Shown piece by piece: positions 1 through 7,829 of a stretch of DNA of 64,000 bases (its first letter is position 1; each line of letters starts with the position of its first letter). The notes below the pieces were generated by a model. It was given only the letters and a program-made list of their open reading frames with translations. It did not search any database and was not told where the DNA came from. The position numbers and the translations under genes were made by a program. Origin of the DNA: Bradyrhizobium sp. ORS 278 (GTDB lineage Bacteria; Pseudomonadota; Alphaproteobacteria; Rhizobiales; Xanthobacteraceae); the NCBI RefSeq assembly GCF_000026145.1, contig NC_009445.1, forward strand, positions 5,796,501 to 5,860,500, given 5' to 3'.

Positions 1-152
1 ATGAGCAGAGCTGCAGCGCATCATCGGCACGACGCCGATGCCATGGTATGAGGCGGAGGTTTCGTCGCGTCGAAAAAACTGCGAAACCAAACGACGACTG
101 CCGACGTCTCACGACTGTACTGATTCGAAACCAACGAGAGGACCGCACCGCA

Positions 153-440
153 ATGCGCAATCTGTTCACCTCCGCCCTGCTCGCCGCGACCGTCATGGTG
201 GGCGCGTCGGCCGCGCAGGCCTTCACGCTGCCGGCTCAGCCGGCTGCTCCGGACAGCAATGTCGAGCGTGTCGCCGGCGGCTGCGGTCCGGGCTGGTTCC
301 GCGACGGCTGGGGCAACTGCCGCCCGGCCCCACGCGCCTATTACGGTTATGGTTATGGCTATGGCTATGGATACGGATACGGCCCGCGCACCTGCTGGAT
401 CCGCCCGACTCCCTGGGGTCCGCGCCGCGTCTGCCGCTGA
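153..440 (+). CDS. Small secreted protein with GCG/CRP motif and Tyr-Gly repeats
   Basis: A 95-residue product. Residues 1-24 form a signal peptide (hydrophobic core, AQA-like cleavage site). The mature part has a Gly-Cys-Gly...Trp-Phe-Arg...Cys-Arg-Pro block, then a run of Tyr-Gly pairs and a short Cys/Arg-rich end. This matches the small exported proteins with a GCG_CRPN-type prefix followed by repeats, common in Bradyrhizobium; their function is unknown to me. I chose the ATG at 153 because the signal peptide begins exactly there; the frame stays open upstream to about 48 but codes for nothing secretory. A strong hairpin follows the stop. Confidence 0.75.
   Translation: MRNLFTSALLAATVMVGASAAQAFTLPAQPAAPDSNVERVAGGCGPGWFRDGWGNCRPAPRAYYGYGYGYGYGYGYGPRTCWIRPTPWGPRRVCR
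343..384 (+). repeat. Tandem TAYGGN hexamer run coding Tyr-Gly
   Basis: About seven consecutive six-base units of the form TAYGGN, each coding Tyr-Gly, lie inside the small secreted protein. Such a run is prone to slippage, so unit number may vary between strains. A change of one unit keeps the frame. Confidence 0.7.
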
Positions 441-459
441 CCTGCGCGCGAACTAAGGC

Positions 460-492
460 CGCCGCCGCATCCCGGATGCGGCGGCGTTTTCA
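460..492 (+). terminator. Rho-independent terminator after the Tyr-Gly protein gene
   Basis: Arms CGCCGCCGCAT (460-470) and ATGCGGCGGCG (476-486) are perfect complements around a five-base loop. They are followed directly by TTTT. The hairpin lies about 20 bases past the stop codon at 440. Confidence 0.8.
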
Positions 493-571
493 TTTGATGC
501 TTTTCTGATGAGGTGAGTTCGGAGCTGTCGCCGCAATGCCGGCGGCAACAGCTCGGCTTCAATGAAGGCGA

Positions 572-1993
572 TCAATTCGCCGGAATGATCTTGCCAGGGT
601 TGAAGATGTTCTGCGGGTCGAGCGCCTGCTTGACGGCGCGCATGGCGTCGAGCGCTTCCTGGCCGAGCTCCGACTTCAGGTACTTCTGCTTGCCCTGGCC
701 GATGCCGTGCTCGCCGGTGCAGGTGCCGCCCATCGCCTGGGCGCGCTCCACGAGGCGATGCATGAAGTCCTCGCCGCGCGCCATCTCGTCGGCATCGTCG
801 ACGTCGCACATCAGCGAGCAGTGGAAATTGCCGTCGCCGACATGACCGACGATCGGCGAGGTCAGCTTGAGACGCGCGAGGTCCTCCTCGGTCTCGCCGA
901 CGCAATCGGCGAGACGCGAGATCGGCACGCAGACGTCGGTCGCGACGACACCGACGCCGGGCCGGATCGCCTTGACGGACCAATAGGCATCATGACGCGC
1001 CTGCCACAGCCTGGTGCGGTCCTCCGGCTTGGTGGTCCAGGCGAAGTCGCCGCCGCCGCATTCCCTGGCGATCTCGGCGAAATTCCGCGACTGCTCGGCG
1101 ACCTCGGTTTCGCTGCCGTGGAACTCCAAGAGCAGCAGCGGCGTCTCCGGCAGGGTCAGCTTCGAATAGGCGTTGCACGCCCGCACCTGCGCCGCGTTGA
1201 GGAGTTCGATCCGCGCCATCGGGATGCCGGTCTGGATCGCGAGGATCGTCGCCTGGCAGGCGCCGCGCACGGTCTCGAACGAGCACGAGGCGGCCGCGAT
1301 CGTCTCGGGAATGCCGCGCAGGCGGATCGTCATCTCGCAGATGATACCGAGCGTGCCTTCGGCGCCGATGAACAGATGCGTCAGGTCGTAGCCGGCGGCC
1401 GACTTCTTGGCGCGGGTGCCGGTCTTGATGATCTCGCCGTCGCCGCGCACCACCTTCAGCGCCAGCACGTTCTCGCGGATGGTGCCGTAGCGCACCGCAT
1501 TGGTACCGGAGGCGCGCGTCGAGGCCATGCCGCCGAGCGAGGCGTCGGCTCCGGGATCGATCGGGAAGAACAGGCCCTGGTCGCGGAGATATTCGTTCAG
1601 CGTCTTGCGGGTGATGCCGGGCTGGATCACGCAGTCGAGATCCTCGGCATGCACCTCCAGCACCTTGTTCATGTCGCGCATGTCGATGCAGATGCCGCCG
1701 GCGGGCGCGTTGACCTGGCCCTCGAGCGAGGTGCCGGTGCCGAACGGAATGATCGGCACGCCGAGCGGGGCGCAGATGCGGACGACGTCCTGGATGTCGG
1801 CGGTCTCCTGCGCCAGGACCACACCATCCGGCGGCTGCGTCGGCAGCCAGGTCGTGGTATGGCCATGCTGCTCGCGCACGGCCTGCGAGGTGATGAGCCT
1901 GTTGCCGAAGCGGGCCGCGAGCGCGTCGAGCGCGCTTTTCAGCGCCTCCGGCGCGGGCCGCTTCAGATCGTGATGGGGGATCGTCGTCGCCAC
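572..1993 (-). CDS. FAD-binding D-lactate/glycolate-type dehydrogenase
   Basis: A 473-residue GlcD/Dld-type flavoprotein that should oxidise a D-2-hydroxy acid such as D-lactate or glycolate and pass electrons to a cytochrome or quinone. The N-terminal PCMH-type FAD domain carries the PFGTGTSLEGQV motif. The C-terminal FAD-oxidase domain ends with HVGDGNFH and CTGEHGIGQGK, which hold conserved histidines. The open frame extends to a TTG at 2038, but the GTG at 1993 has GGAGGAA six bases upstream, so I take GTG. It is divergent from the thioesterase gene across 72 bases. The exact substrate cannot be read from sequence. Confidence 0.85.
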   Translation of the reverse strand: MATTIPHHDLKRPAPEALKSALDALAARFGNRLITSQAVREQHGHTTTWLPTQPPDGVVLAQETADIQDVVRICAPLGVPIIPFGTGTSLEGQVNAPAGGICIDMRDMNKVLEVHAEDLDCVIQPGITRKTLNEYLRDQGLFFPIDPGADASLGGMASTRASGTNAVRYGTIRENVLALKVVRGDGEIIKTGTRAKKSAAGYDLTHLFIGAEGTLGIICEMTIRLRGIPETIAAASCSFETVRGACQATILAIQTGIPMARIELLNAAQVRACNAYSKLTLPETPLLLLEFHGSETEVAEQSRNFAEIARECGGGDFAWTTKPEDRTRLWQARHDAYWSVKAIRPGVGVVATDVCVPISRLADCVGETEEDLARLKLTSPIVGHVGDGNFHCSLMCDVDDADEMARGEDFMHRLVERAQAMGGTCTGEHGIGQGKQKYLKSELGQEALDAMRAVKQALDPQNIFNPGKIIPAN

Positions 1994-2065
1994 AGCTTCC
2001 TCCGAAAGTTGGGCGGACCGTGGCAAAGGACGCAACAAGGGTCAAGGGAGCAAACGGAAGAGCCG

Positions 2066-2575
2066 ATGAGCGATAATGCAGTGCCTACGCCGGCTGCAGG
2101 TGGACCGTTCCTGTCGTCCATCATGCAGATCGAGCCGCAATGGATCGACTACAACGGCCATCTCAACATGGCCTATTACAACGTGATGTTCGACCGCGCG
2201 ATCGACCAGATCTGGGCCGAGCTCGGCATCGGACCGGCCTACATGAAGGAGCGCCAGGGCTCGACCTTCACCGCCGAATGCCACGTGCGGTACTTGCGCG
2301 AGATCCATCTCGGCGATCCCGTTGTGATCGCCGTCTGGCTGATCGCCGCCGACGAGAAACGGCTGCATACGTTCGAGGAGCTGCGCCACGCCGAAGAAGG
2401 CTGGATCTCCGCGACGTCGGAGAACATGTCGGTGCACATCGACATGACCAAGCGCAAAGTCGCGCCGTTTCCGCCGGACATCCAGGCCAACATTTCCCGC
2501 GTGCTGCAGGCGCATGCCGCGCTGCCGCGACCGGACGGGCTCGGCCGCGCCATCAGCATGCCGGCGAAGCGATGA
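2066..2575 (+). CDS. Hot-dog fold acyl-CoA thioesterase
   Basis: A 169-residue protein of the 4-hydroxybenzoyl-CoA thioesterase superfamily. The D-Y-N-G-H-x-N motif at residues 28-34 is the usual active-site loop of single hot-dog thioesterases and is followed by the long central helix. It resembles the thioesterases found with carnitine/betaine catabolism genes, though no such genes are adjacent. The ATG at 2066 follows a GGAAGAG Shine-Dalgarno. The frame upstream is only antisense to the dehydrogenase. It ends one base from the stop of the convergent amidase gene. Confidence 0.8.
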   Translation: MSDNAVPTPAAGGPFLSSIMQIEPQWIDYNGHLNMAYYNVMFDRAIDQIWAELGIGPAYMKERQGSTFTAECHVRYLREIHLGDPVVIAVWLIAADEKRLHTFEELRHAEEGWISATSENMSVHIDMTKRKVAPFPPDIQANISRVLQAHAALPRPDGLGRAISMPAKR

Positions 2576-2576
2576 A

Positions 2577-4076
2577 TTAGTCCGATCGCACCCAGTCCGG
2601 CAACCGGTCGAACCAGGGCTGCGCCTGCTCGAGCTGGCGGGCGAGCTGCAGAAGCCGCGCCTCGTCGCCGAGCCGGCCGGTGAACTGCACGCCGAGCGGC
2701 AGGCCGTCTGCGGTCCAGTGCAGCGGCACGCTCATCGCCGGCGTTCCCGTGAGATTGGCAAGCTGGGTGAACGGCACATATTGCAGGCTGTCGCGGGCGA
2801 TCTTGTCGATCATGCCGTCCAGCGCGCCCCAGCGCGTCAACAGCCCGAGCAGCCCGATGCGGTCGAGCATGTCGAGCAGGGTCTGCTCGGCGGTCGAGGG
2901 ATCGCCCTGGCCGTGGCGGATCGGCGGATGCGCGAGCGTCGGGGTCAGCAGCAGGTCGTAGCGGGCATGGAAGCGCGCGAGCGCGCGGGCAAACTCATTC
3001 CATTTGAGCAGTTGCGTCGTCAGCGCGCCGGCCGAGATCGCGCTGCCGAGCGTCGCCAGCACGCGGGTCAGCAGCTCGAACTGGTCGCCACGCGCACCGT
3101 TGGCGCGAGCCTCGGCCACGAAGGCGGCGACCTGGCCGAAATAGATGTGCAGGAACGAGGTCGCGAGCGCGGCGCCGTCGATCTCGGGCGCGGCCTCCTC
3201 GACCTCATGGCCGAGTCCACGCAACAGCTTCACGGTGGTCTCGACCGCGAGCTTCGCCTCGGCGTGCACCTCGGTGCCGATCGGCGATGCCGTCGTGACC
3301 CCGATGCGCAGGCGCGGCGGATCGCGTGTGACGGCATTCGCGAACACCACGCCGGGCTCCGCGACGAGAAAGGGATCGCCGGGCTCGGCGCCCGAGATCA
3401 CGTCGAGCGCTGCCGCGGTGTCGCGGACGCTGCGCGAGAGCACGCCTTCGCAGGAGGCGCCGAACCAGTATTCGCCGAAGCCCGGCCCGGACGACACCAG
3501 CCCGCGCGACGGCTTCAGCCCGAACAGACCGCAGCAGGCGGCGGGAATGCGGATCGATCCGCCGCCGTCATTGCCAGCGGCCATCGGCACGACGCCCGAG
3601 GCGACCGCTGCCGCCGCACCGCCGCTGGAGCCGCCGGGCGTATGCGCCGCATTCCAGGGATTGTTGACGCGCCCGAAAGCGCGCGAGTCGGAGACGCCCT
3701 TGAGCGCGAGCTCCGGGAGGTTGGTCTTGCCGAAGATCACGAGACCGGCCGCGAGGTAGCGCCGGACCACGGAGGCATGCTCGGTTGCCACGCGGCCGGA
3801 CAGCGCCTTGCTGCCATAGGCCGTCGGCAGGCCAGCATAGTCCTGCGCGCAGTCCTTGATCAGAAACGGCACGCCGGTGAAAGGCCCGGTCGCTGGCCTG
3901 GCCAGCTGCGCGCGCGCCTCGCGCTCCATCATCGTGCAGATGGCGTTGGTGCGCGGCTGGACGCGCTCGCTCTGCTGCATCGCAAGCTGGAGCAGCTCGG
4001 CAGCGGTCGTCTCGCCGGCGCGTACGGCTTCGGCCAGCGCGGTCGCGTCGCGCTGCAGAAAGTCCTGGAGCTTCAC
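2577..4076 (-). CDS. Amidase (amidase signature family)
   Basis: A 499-residue amidase that should hydrolyse a C-N amide bond. The Ser-cisSer-Lys machinery is visible: a lysine in FLIKDCAQDYAG and the Gly/Ser-rich signature TPGGSSGGAAAAVASG, followed by NDGGGSIRIPA. The length is normal for the family. The frame extends to 4142, but the GTG at 4076 is preceded by GGGGAGGAG, so the extra 22 residues are probably not translated. There is no signal peptide, so it is likely cytoplasmic. Substrate unknown. It converges with the thioesterase gene with a single base between the stops. Confidence 0.85.
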   Translation of the reverse strand: MKLQDFLQRDATALAEAVRAGETTAAELLQLAMQQSERVQPRTNAICTMMEREARAQLARPATGPFTGVPFLIKDCAQDYAGLPTAYGSKALSGRVATEHASVVRRYLAAGLVIFGKTNLPELALKGVSDSRAFGRVNNPWNAAHTPGGSSGGAAAAVASGVVPMAAGNDGGGSIRIPAACCGLFGLKPSRGLVSSGPGFGEYWFGASCEGVLSRSVRDTAAALDVISGAEPGDPFLVAEPGVVFANAVTRDPPRLRIGVTTASPIGTEVHAEAKLAVETTVKLLRGLGHEVEEAAPEIDGAALATSFLHIYFGQVAAFVAEARANGARGDQFELLTRVLATLGSAISAGALTTQLLKWNEFARALARFHARYDLLLTPTLAHPPIRHGQGDPSTAEQTLLDMLDRIGLLGLLTRWGALDGMIDKIARDSLQYVPFTQLANLTGTPAMSVPLHWTADGLPLGVQFTGRLGDEARLLQLARQLEQAQPWFDRLPDWVRSD

Positions 4077-4216
4077 ATTCTCCTCCCCGTGACCGCAAAC
4101 GGCCGCCGTGATGGTAACTGATTCTGGCTGCAACGGCGGCACCGCCGGATCGAACGCGGCAAAATCAGGGCAGCACCGCCATCGAGACGGCGATAGGGTG
4201 TCATCAACCCGCGCAG

Positions 4217-4250
4217 AACGTGACCGTCCTGTGCCTGGCGGTCACACGTT
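4217..4250. promoter_or_regulatory. Imperfect inverted repeat upstream of the Roadblock operon
   Basis: AACGTGACCG (4217-4226) faces CGGTCACACGTT (4239-4250) across a 12-base loop, with one small bulge. It lies about 90 bases upstream of the operon start and has no T-tract, so it could be an operator or a leader structure. Function is inferred from position only. Confidence 0.3.
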
Positions 4251-4338
4251 GAGTTAATTTGATTCAGATCATTCGTCGCGTGCCTTGTGTCGACCTAACC
4301 TTACTCATCGTTAGTTGCGTTGAGTAGACGAGAGAGCG

Positions 4339-5160
4339 ATGGGACGCCTCGCAAGCCTGCTGAGCCGCGCACATGGCCCGCACGAGGATGAGCTGGCCAC
4401 ACCGTCGACGACGGCCGACTACTTCATCCTGCTGTCGCGGGCGATGGAGAACCTGCCTGAGTCGAGCGCCGAGCGCCGCGCCGAAGTTTATCAATCGGCA
4501 CGCCAGGCATTGGTCAGCCAGCTCGAGGCGATGCATCCGCCGGTGTCTCGCTCGCGCATCAAGGCCGAGCAGCGCGCGCTCGACGACGCCGTCGACACCA
4601 TCGAGACACGCGCGCTGACGGCGGAGGACGCTGCCGATTCATCGCTGGTGCCGGACACCCCGCCTGTTTCCTCTTCCGATCCCGATCGTTCGCCCATGTT
4701 CGTTTCAACAGCTCACGATGAAGCCGAGGACCCCGTCATGGCTCACAGTCAGTTTCAGTCCAAGTTTTCCCCGCGCGCCGTCGAGGAGAAGCCGATGTCC
4801 CGACTCGATGAAATCAACCGTGTCCTGCGCAAGCTGCAGAGCGACTCGTTCGGCGTGGAAGCCTGCGCCTTGATCTCCGAGGACGGGCTGATGATCGCGA
4901 GCGTGCTCGCCGCCGACATGGAGGAGACGCGCGTCGCCGGCATGACCGCGACGCTTCTCTCGCTCGGCGGCCGCGCCGCGATGGAGCTCGGCCGCAGCCA
5001 TCTGCAGGAGGTGATCATCCGCGGCGAATCCGGGTACGCGGTTCTGGTCAGCGCCGGCCGCGGCGCGCTGCTGCTCGCGCTGACCAATGAGAACAGCAAG
5101 CTGGGCCTGACCTTCTTCGACATGCGCGAGGCCGTCCGCTCGCTGCAGAAGGTGCTGTAG
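4339..5160 (+). CDS. Roadblock/LC7 domain protein with N-terminal helical module
   Basis: 273 residues in two parts. Residues 25-90 form a helical module (ADYFILLSRA..., then ARQALVSQL, then PPVSRSRIKAEQRALDDAV) that I recall at the start of many Rhizobiales proteins of unknown role. An acidic, Ser/Pro-rich linker (about 95-150) follows, then a Roadblock/LC7 domain (154-270; compare MglB). Such domains dimerise and often regulate small Ras-like GTPases, but no MglA-type GTPase is nearby. An internal ATG at codon 153 could give the bare Roadblock domain. The ATG at 4339 has a GAGAGAG ribosome site. It is the first gene of a four-gene operon. Confidence 0.8.
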   Translation: MGRLASLLSRAHGPHEDELATPSTTADYFILLSRAMENLPESSAERRAEVYQSARQALVSQLEAMHPPVSRSRIKAEQRALDDAVDTIETRALTAEDAADSSLVPDTPPVSSSDPDRSPMFVSTAHDEAEDPVMAHSQFQSKFSPRAVEEKPMSRLDEINRVLRKLQSDSFGVEACALISEDGLMIASVLAADMEETRVAGMTATLLSLGGRAAMELGRSHLQEVIIRGESGYAVLVSAGRGALLLALTNENSKLGLTFFDMREAVRSLQKVL

Positions 5161-5206
5161 CGGTCGTACAAATAAGCCGGCGCAAGGCGCCGGCGGGAGT
5201 TGCGTC

Positions 5207-5968
5207 ATGGCCAATACCGTCCTCTATGATGACGGCGTTCATAAGAACATCCTGCTGGAGGATTTCAGCGCCGGCGACCTCGCGGTGCAGGCAAACCAGC
5301 ATCTCATCATCCACGACCGCGTCGGCATGCTGCTCGATCCCGGCGGCCACAAGGTCTATTCCAAGGTGCTCGGCGAGACCTTCAGCGAGCTCTCGGGTGG
5401 GCGATTGCAATATCTGTTCCTGTCGCACCAGGACCCCGACATCGTCGCGGCCATCAACGGCTGGCTGATGACGACCGATGCCGACGCCTACATCTCGTCG
5501 CTATGGACCCGCTTCGTGCCGCATTTCGGTTTCGATCACATCGTCGCGGACCGGCTGAAGCCGATCCCCGATGAGGGCATGGTGTTCGATCTCGCCGGCA
5601 GCAAGCTCTACGCGCTGCCCGCGCATTTCCTGCACAGCGAGGGCAACTTTCAGCTCTACGATCCCGTCTCGAAAATCCTCTATAGCGGCGATCTCGGCGC
5701 CTCGATCGGCGTCGACTACATCGTCACGCGCGACTTCAAGGCGCATACGCGCTTCATGGAAGGTTTCCACCGCCGCTACATGGTGTCCAACCGGGTGATG
5801 AAGGCGTGGGCGCAGATGGTGCGGCCGCTCGACATCGAGATCATCGCCCCGCAGCATGGCGCGCTGTTTCCGGATGCGGCGATGTCGCGCCAGTTCATCG
5901 AGTGGTGCGCCGGGCTCGAATGCGGCATCGACCTGATCGCGCCATTGTTCAAGGTACCGGCGGGCTGA
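5207..5968 (+). CDS. Diiron metallo-beta-lactamase-fold protein (oxygen-binding ODP type)
   Basis: 253 residues: a stand-alone lactamase domain of the flavodiiron protein family, with no flavodoxin domain. The six expected iron ligands are all present: H74, D76 and D78 (SHQDPD), H143 (LHSEGNF), D162 (YSGDLGAS) and H217 (PQHG). Their spacing closely follows the classic flavodiiron set H79-E81-D83-H146-D165-H226. Family knowledge: the domain binds O2 or NO at a di-iron site, and versions lacking flavodoxin act as sensors. Since it cannot take electrons from its own FMN, I infer sensing rather than catalysis. It is the second gene of the Roadblock operon, with a GGGAG ribosome site. Confidence 0.82.
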   Translation: MANTVLYDDGVHKNILLEDFSAGDLAVQANQHLIIHDRVGMLLDPGGHKVYSKVLGETFSELSGGRLQYLFLSHQDPDIVAAINGWLMTTDADAYISSLWTRFVPHFGFDHIVADRLKPIPDEGMVFDLAGSKLYALPAHFLHSEGNFQLYDPVSKILYSGDLGASIGVDYIVTRDFKAHTRFMEGFHRRYMVSNRVMKAWAQMVRPLDIEIIAPQHGALFPDAAMSRQFIEWCAGLECGIDLIAPLFKVPAG

Positions 5969-5969
5969 C

Positions 5970-6713
5970 ATGCTGGCGCCCTCCCCCAACCTCGCATGTC
6001 CGCCGTCCGCTCCGCGCGTCGACAACTGCATCGTGGCCGGCGAAGATGCGCCAGTCTGGCTCGCCATCGCCTTTGCCGTCGCGGGAACGCTGATCGCGGT
6101 AATGTCGGCCGCGCTCTGGCAACAGGCGCAGGCCGCGCCGCAAGCCATGGCCGCGGTCGTGATGCCGCAGCCGACCGTCGCCGAGCCTCCGCCTCCGCAG
6201 CCGGAGTCGCCGGTCCCCCTGCCCGCTCAGATCGTTGCTCCTCCGGTGCCACTTCCTTCAGCCATCCCGGTCGAGCCACCGGTCCCGGCCGCCACACCGA
6301 TCGGCCGCGCCGAGCCGCCAAGCATCGCAAAGGCATCCACCGAGTGCTTCGCGCCGCTGGCGATCGCGTTCGAGCGCGGCAGCACGCGCCCCAATCCGGC
6401 CGATATGAAACGCGCGCTTTCGATCCTGCCGAAAGCGCTGTCGCGGCACGCCGACGCGACGCTGCTCGTCGAGGGCCATGCCGATGCCAACGGCAGCGAG
6501 GACCTCAACGTGCTCTTGAGCTTCTCGCGCGCCAAAGCCGTTGCGGAGCTCCTGAAGAAGGACGGCATTCCGGCGCAACAGCTGGCGGTCCGCGCCGCCG
6601 GCGCGGGCACGGCGCGCGGCGATACCGAAGCGGCCGCGGACGATCGCAAGGCCGTCCTGCGGATCGCCGGCGTCGACGATTGCGATCACGTCACGGAGGC
6701 CAAGCGACCATGA
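5970..6713 (+). CDS. Inner-membrane-anchored OmpA-family protein (MotB-like topology)
   Basis: 247 residues. A short N-terminal tail is followed by one membrane segment (about 28-50) without a signal cleavage site. A Pro/Glu/Val-rich periplasmic linker (65-115) leads to an OmpA-type peptidoglycan-binding domain (about 126-240) with the EGHADANGSEDLN loop and a following ...SRAKAVAELL helix. Topology resembles MotB or PomB, with the anchor in the inner membrane and the OmpA domain gripping the cell wall. It starts one base after the stop of the diiron gene and overlaps the next gene by ATGA, so the genes are surely co-transcribed. Confidence 0.8.
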   Translation: MLAPSPNLACPPSAPRVDNCIVAGEDAPVWLAIAFAVAGTLIAVMSAALWQQAQAAPQAMAAVVMPQPTVAEPPPPQPESPVPLPAQIVAPPVPLPSAIPVEPPVPAATPIGRAEPPSIAKASTECFAPLAIAFERGSTRPNPADMKRALSILPKALSRHADATLLVEGHADANGSEDLNVLLSFSRAKAVAELLKKDGIPAQQLAVRAAGAGTARGDTEAAADDRKAVLRIAGVDDCDHVTEAKRP

Positions 6714-7354
6714 CCATCTTTGCTCTCGTGAGCGGCGTCGGCGCTGCCATCCTGCTGTTGACAGCGGGCTATCTGGTCGGCGCGCGCCGGGGCGCGTTGG
6801 CACGCGACCATCTGCGGCGCCAGGTGCAAGTGCAGGCCGCAAGCCTCGATCAGTTGCAGGAGCAAAACAGTCACGACGCGAGCGAGCGGGAAACGAGCCT
6901 GCGTAGCGCGATTCAGGACGTGCTAGCGCCGCTGGTCGAGCGCGAGCGCATCTCGCTCGATCTTGCGCAGCTGGCAACCAGGCCGGGCCGGCGGCGCGAG
7001 CTGGTGCCGCTGCTCGACCGGATCGCCGAAGTCGGCCGCTTCGAGACCGTGCTGTTGACGAATGAGGAAGGCCTGCCGCTGGCCGCCAATACGGCCGGCC
7101 GTCACACCGAGCGGCTGGCCGCGGCGGCGACGCGGCTGTCGCTGGTCGCCGAGAAGGTCAGCGGCGCGCACGACGTCGCGCCGCTGTCGGTCATGCTGCG
7201 CGATGCCTCGGAGGCGACGACGTTGTGCCGGATCTTCCGCGTCCAGGATCAGACGCTGACGCTCACGGCACTTTCGAACGATCCGCGCCTCGCATCGGTG
7301 GCGCTCGATCCAGCCCTCGCGAAGGTGCAGGTGGCGCTGACCGCGCCGGCTTGA
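6710..7354 (+). CDS. Membrane-anchored Roadblock/LC7-like protein
   Basis: 214 residues. One N-terminal membrane helix (3-23) is followed by a basic, coiled-coil-prone stretch (30-80) and a C-terminal domain (98-208). The C-terminal pattern (LLDRIAEVGRFETVLLTNEEG, split here as helix then strand, then a helix with repeated Ala/Arg) is that of a diverged Roadblock/LC7 domain. The start ATG overlaps the OmpA stop as ATGA. As the last gene of the operon it offers a membrane partner for the soluble Roadblock protein encoded first. Domain assignment is by eye and needs a profile search. Confidence 0.65.
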   Translation: MTIFALVSGVGAAILLLTAGYLVGARRGALARDHLRRQVQVQAASLDQLQEQNSHDASERETSLRSAIQDVLAPLVERERISLDLAQLATRPGRRRELVPLLDRIAEVGRFETVLLTNEEGLPLAANTAGRHTERLAAAATRLSLVAEKVSGAHDVAPLSVMLRDASEATTLCRIFRVQDQTLTLTALSNDPRLASVALDPALAKVQVALTAPA

Positions 7355-7829
7355 ATTTTGCGACAACGCAGTACCTCTTTCGAGGCCCCGCCCTTCGCCG
7401 ATTTCATTGTCAGGCATGCGGCCGACAACAGGTGCGGGCCGGCAGAGTCATTCTTACGCGGCAAACGATTCACGGACCCCGTCCAAGCCACATTTTCAGC
7501 GAATATCGCACAACACTTGGGCGCGCGCCGCCATGCGCCGCTGGATCCGACCGTCATAATTGAGGCGACGAAATGCGATCGCTGACGCGATGCGTGGCCG
7601 CGATGGTCTTGGATTCAAAAGCATCAGGTGATCGAGGAGCGGGCAGAGCGACGCCCGTGGGGCATTTGAAATCGAGCGAAGGTGTGGCGAGTCTGCGCCA
7701 GACCCCCGGCAGAGCGCACGATTCGTGCAACTCGAAAAATCCACAAACCCCGGTCGAGCGACCTGCTTTCGACAAGAAATTCCTCAATCATTCCACAGGT
7801 TGGTATCTGTCGTCTGACGAGAGCACGTC
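7355..7829. other. Intergenic stretch with a relic repeat, no gene seen
   Basis: 475 bases without a convincing coding frame. Positions 7367-7440 are a degenerate copy of the region spanning the 3' end and terminator of the DUF1328 gene (9196-9277). The rest is unremarkable and should hold the promoter of the OmpA/TPR gene at 7830. Confidence 0.5.
7367..7440. repeat. Degenerate copy of the DUF1328 gene end/terminator region
   Basis: The segment aligns with 9196-9277 over about 75 bases. Shared blocks include ACCTCTT, CGAGGC, CGCCCTTCGCCGA, TCATTGTCAGG and CGGCCGAC or AGGCCGAC. The hairpin arm present in the other copy has decayed here, and no DUF1328 coding sequence is left beside it. Confidence 0.6.
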
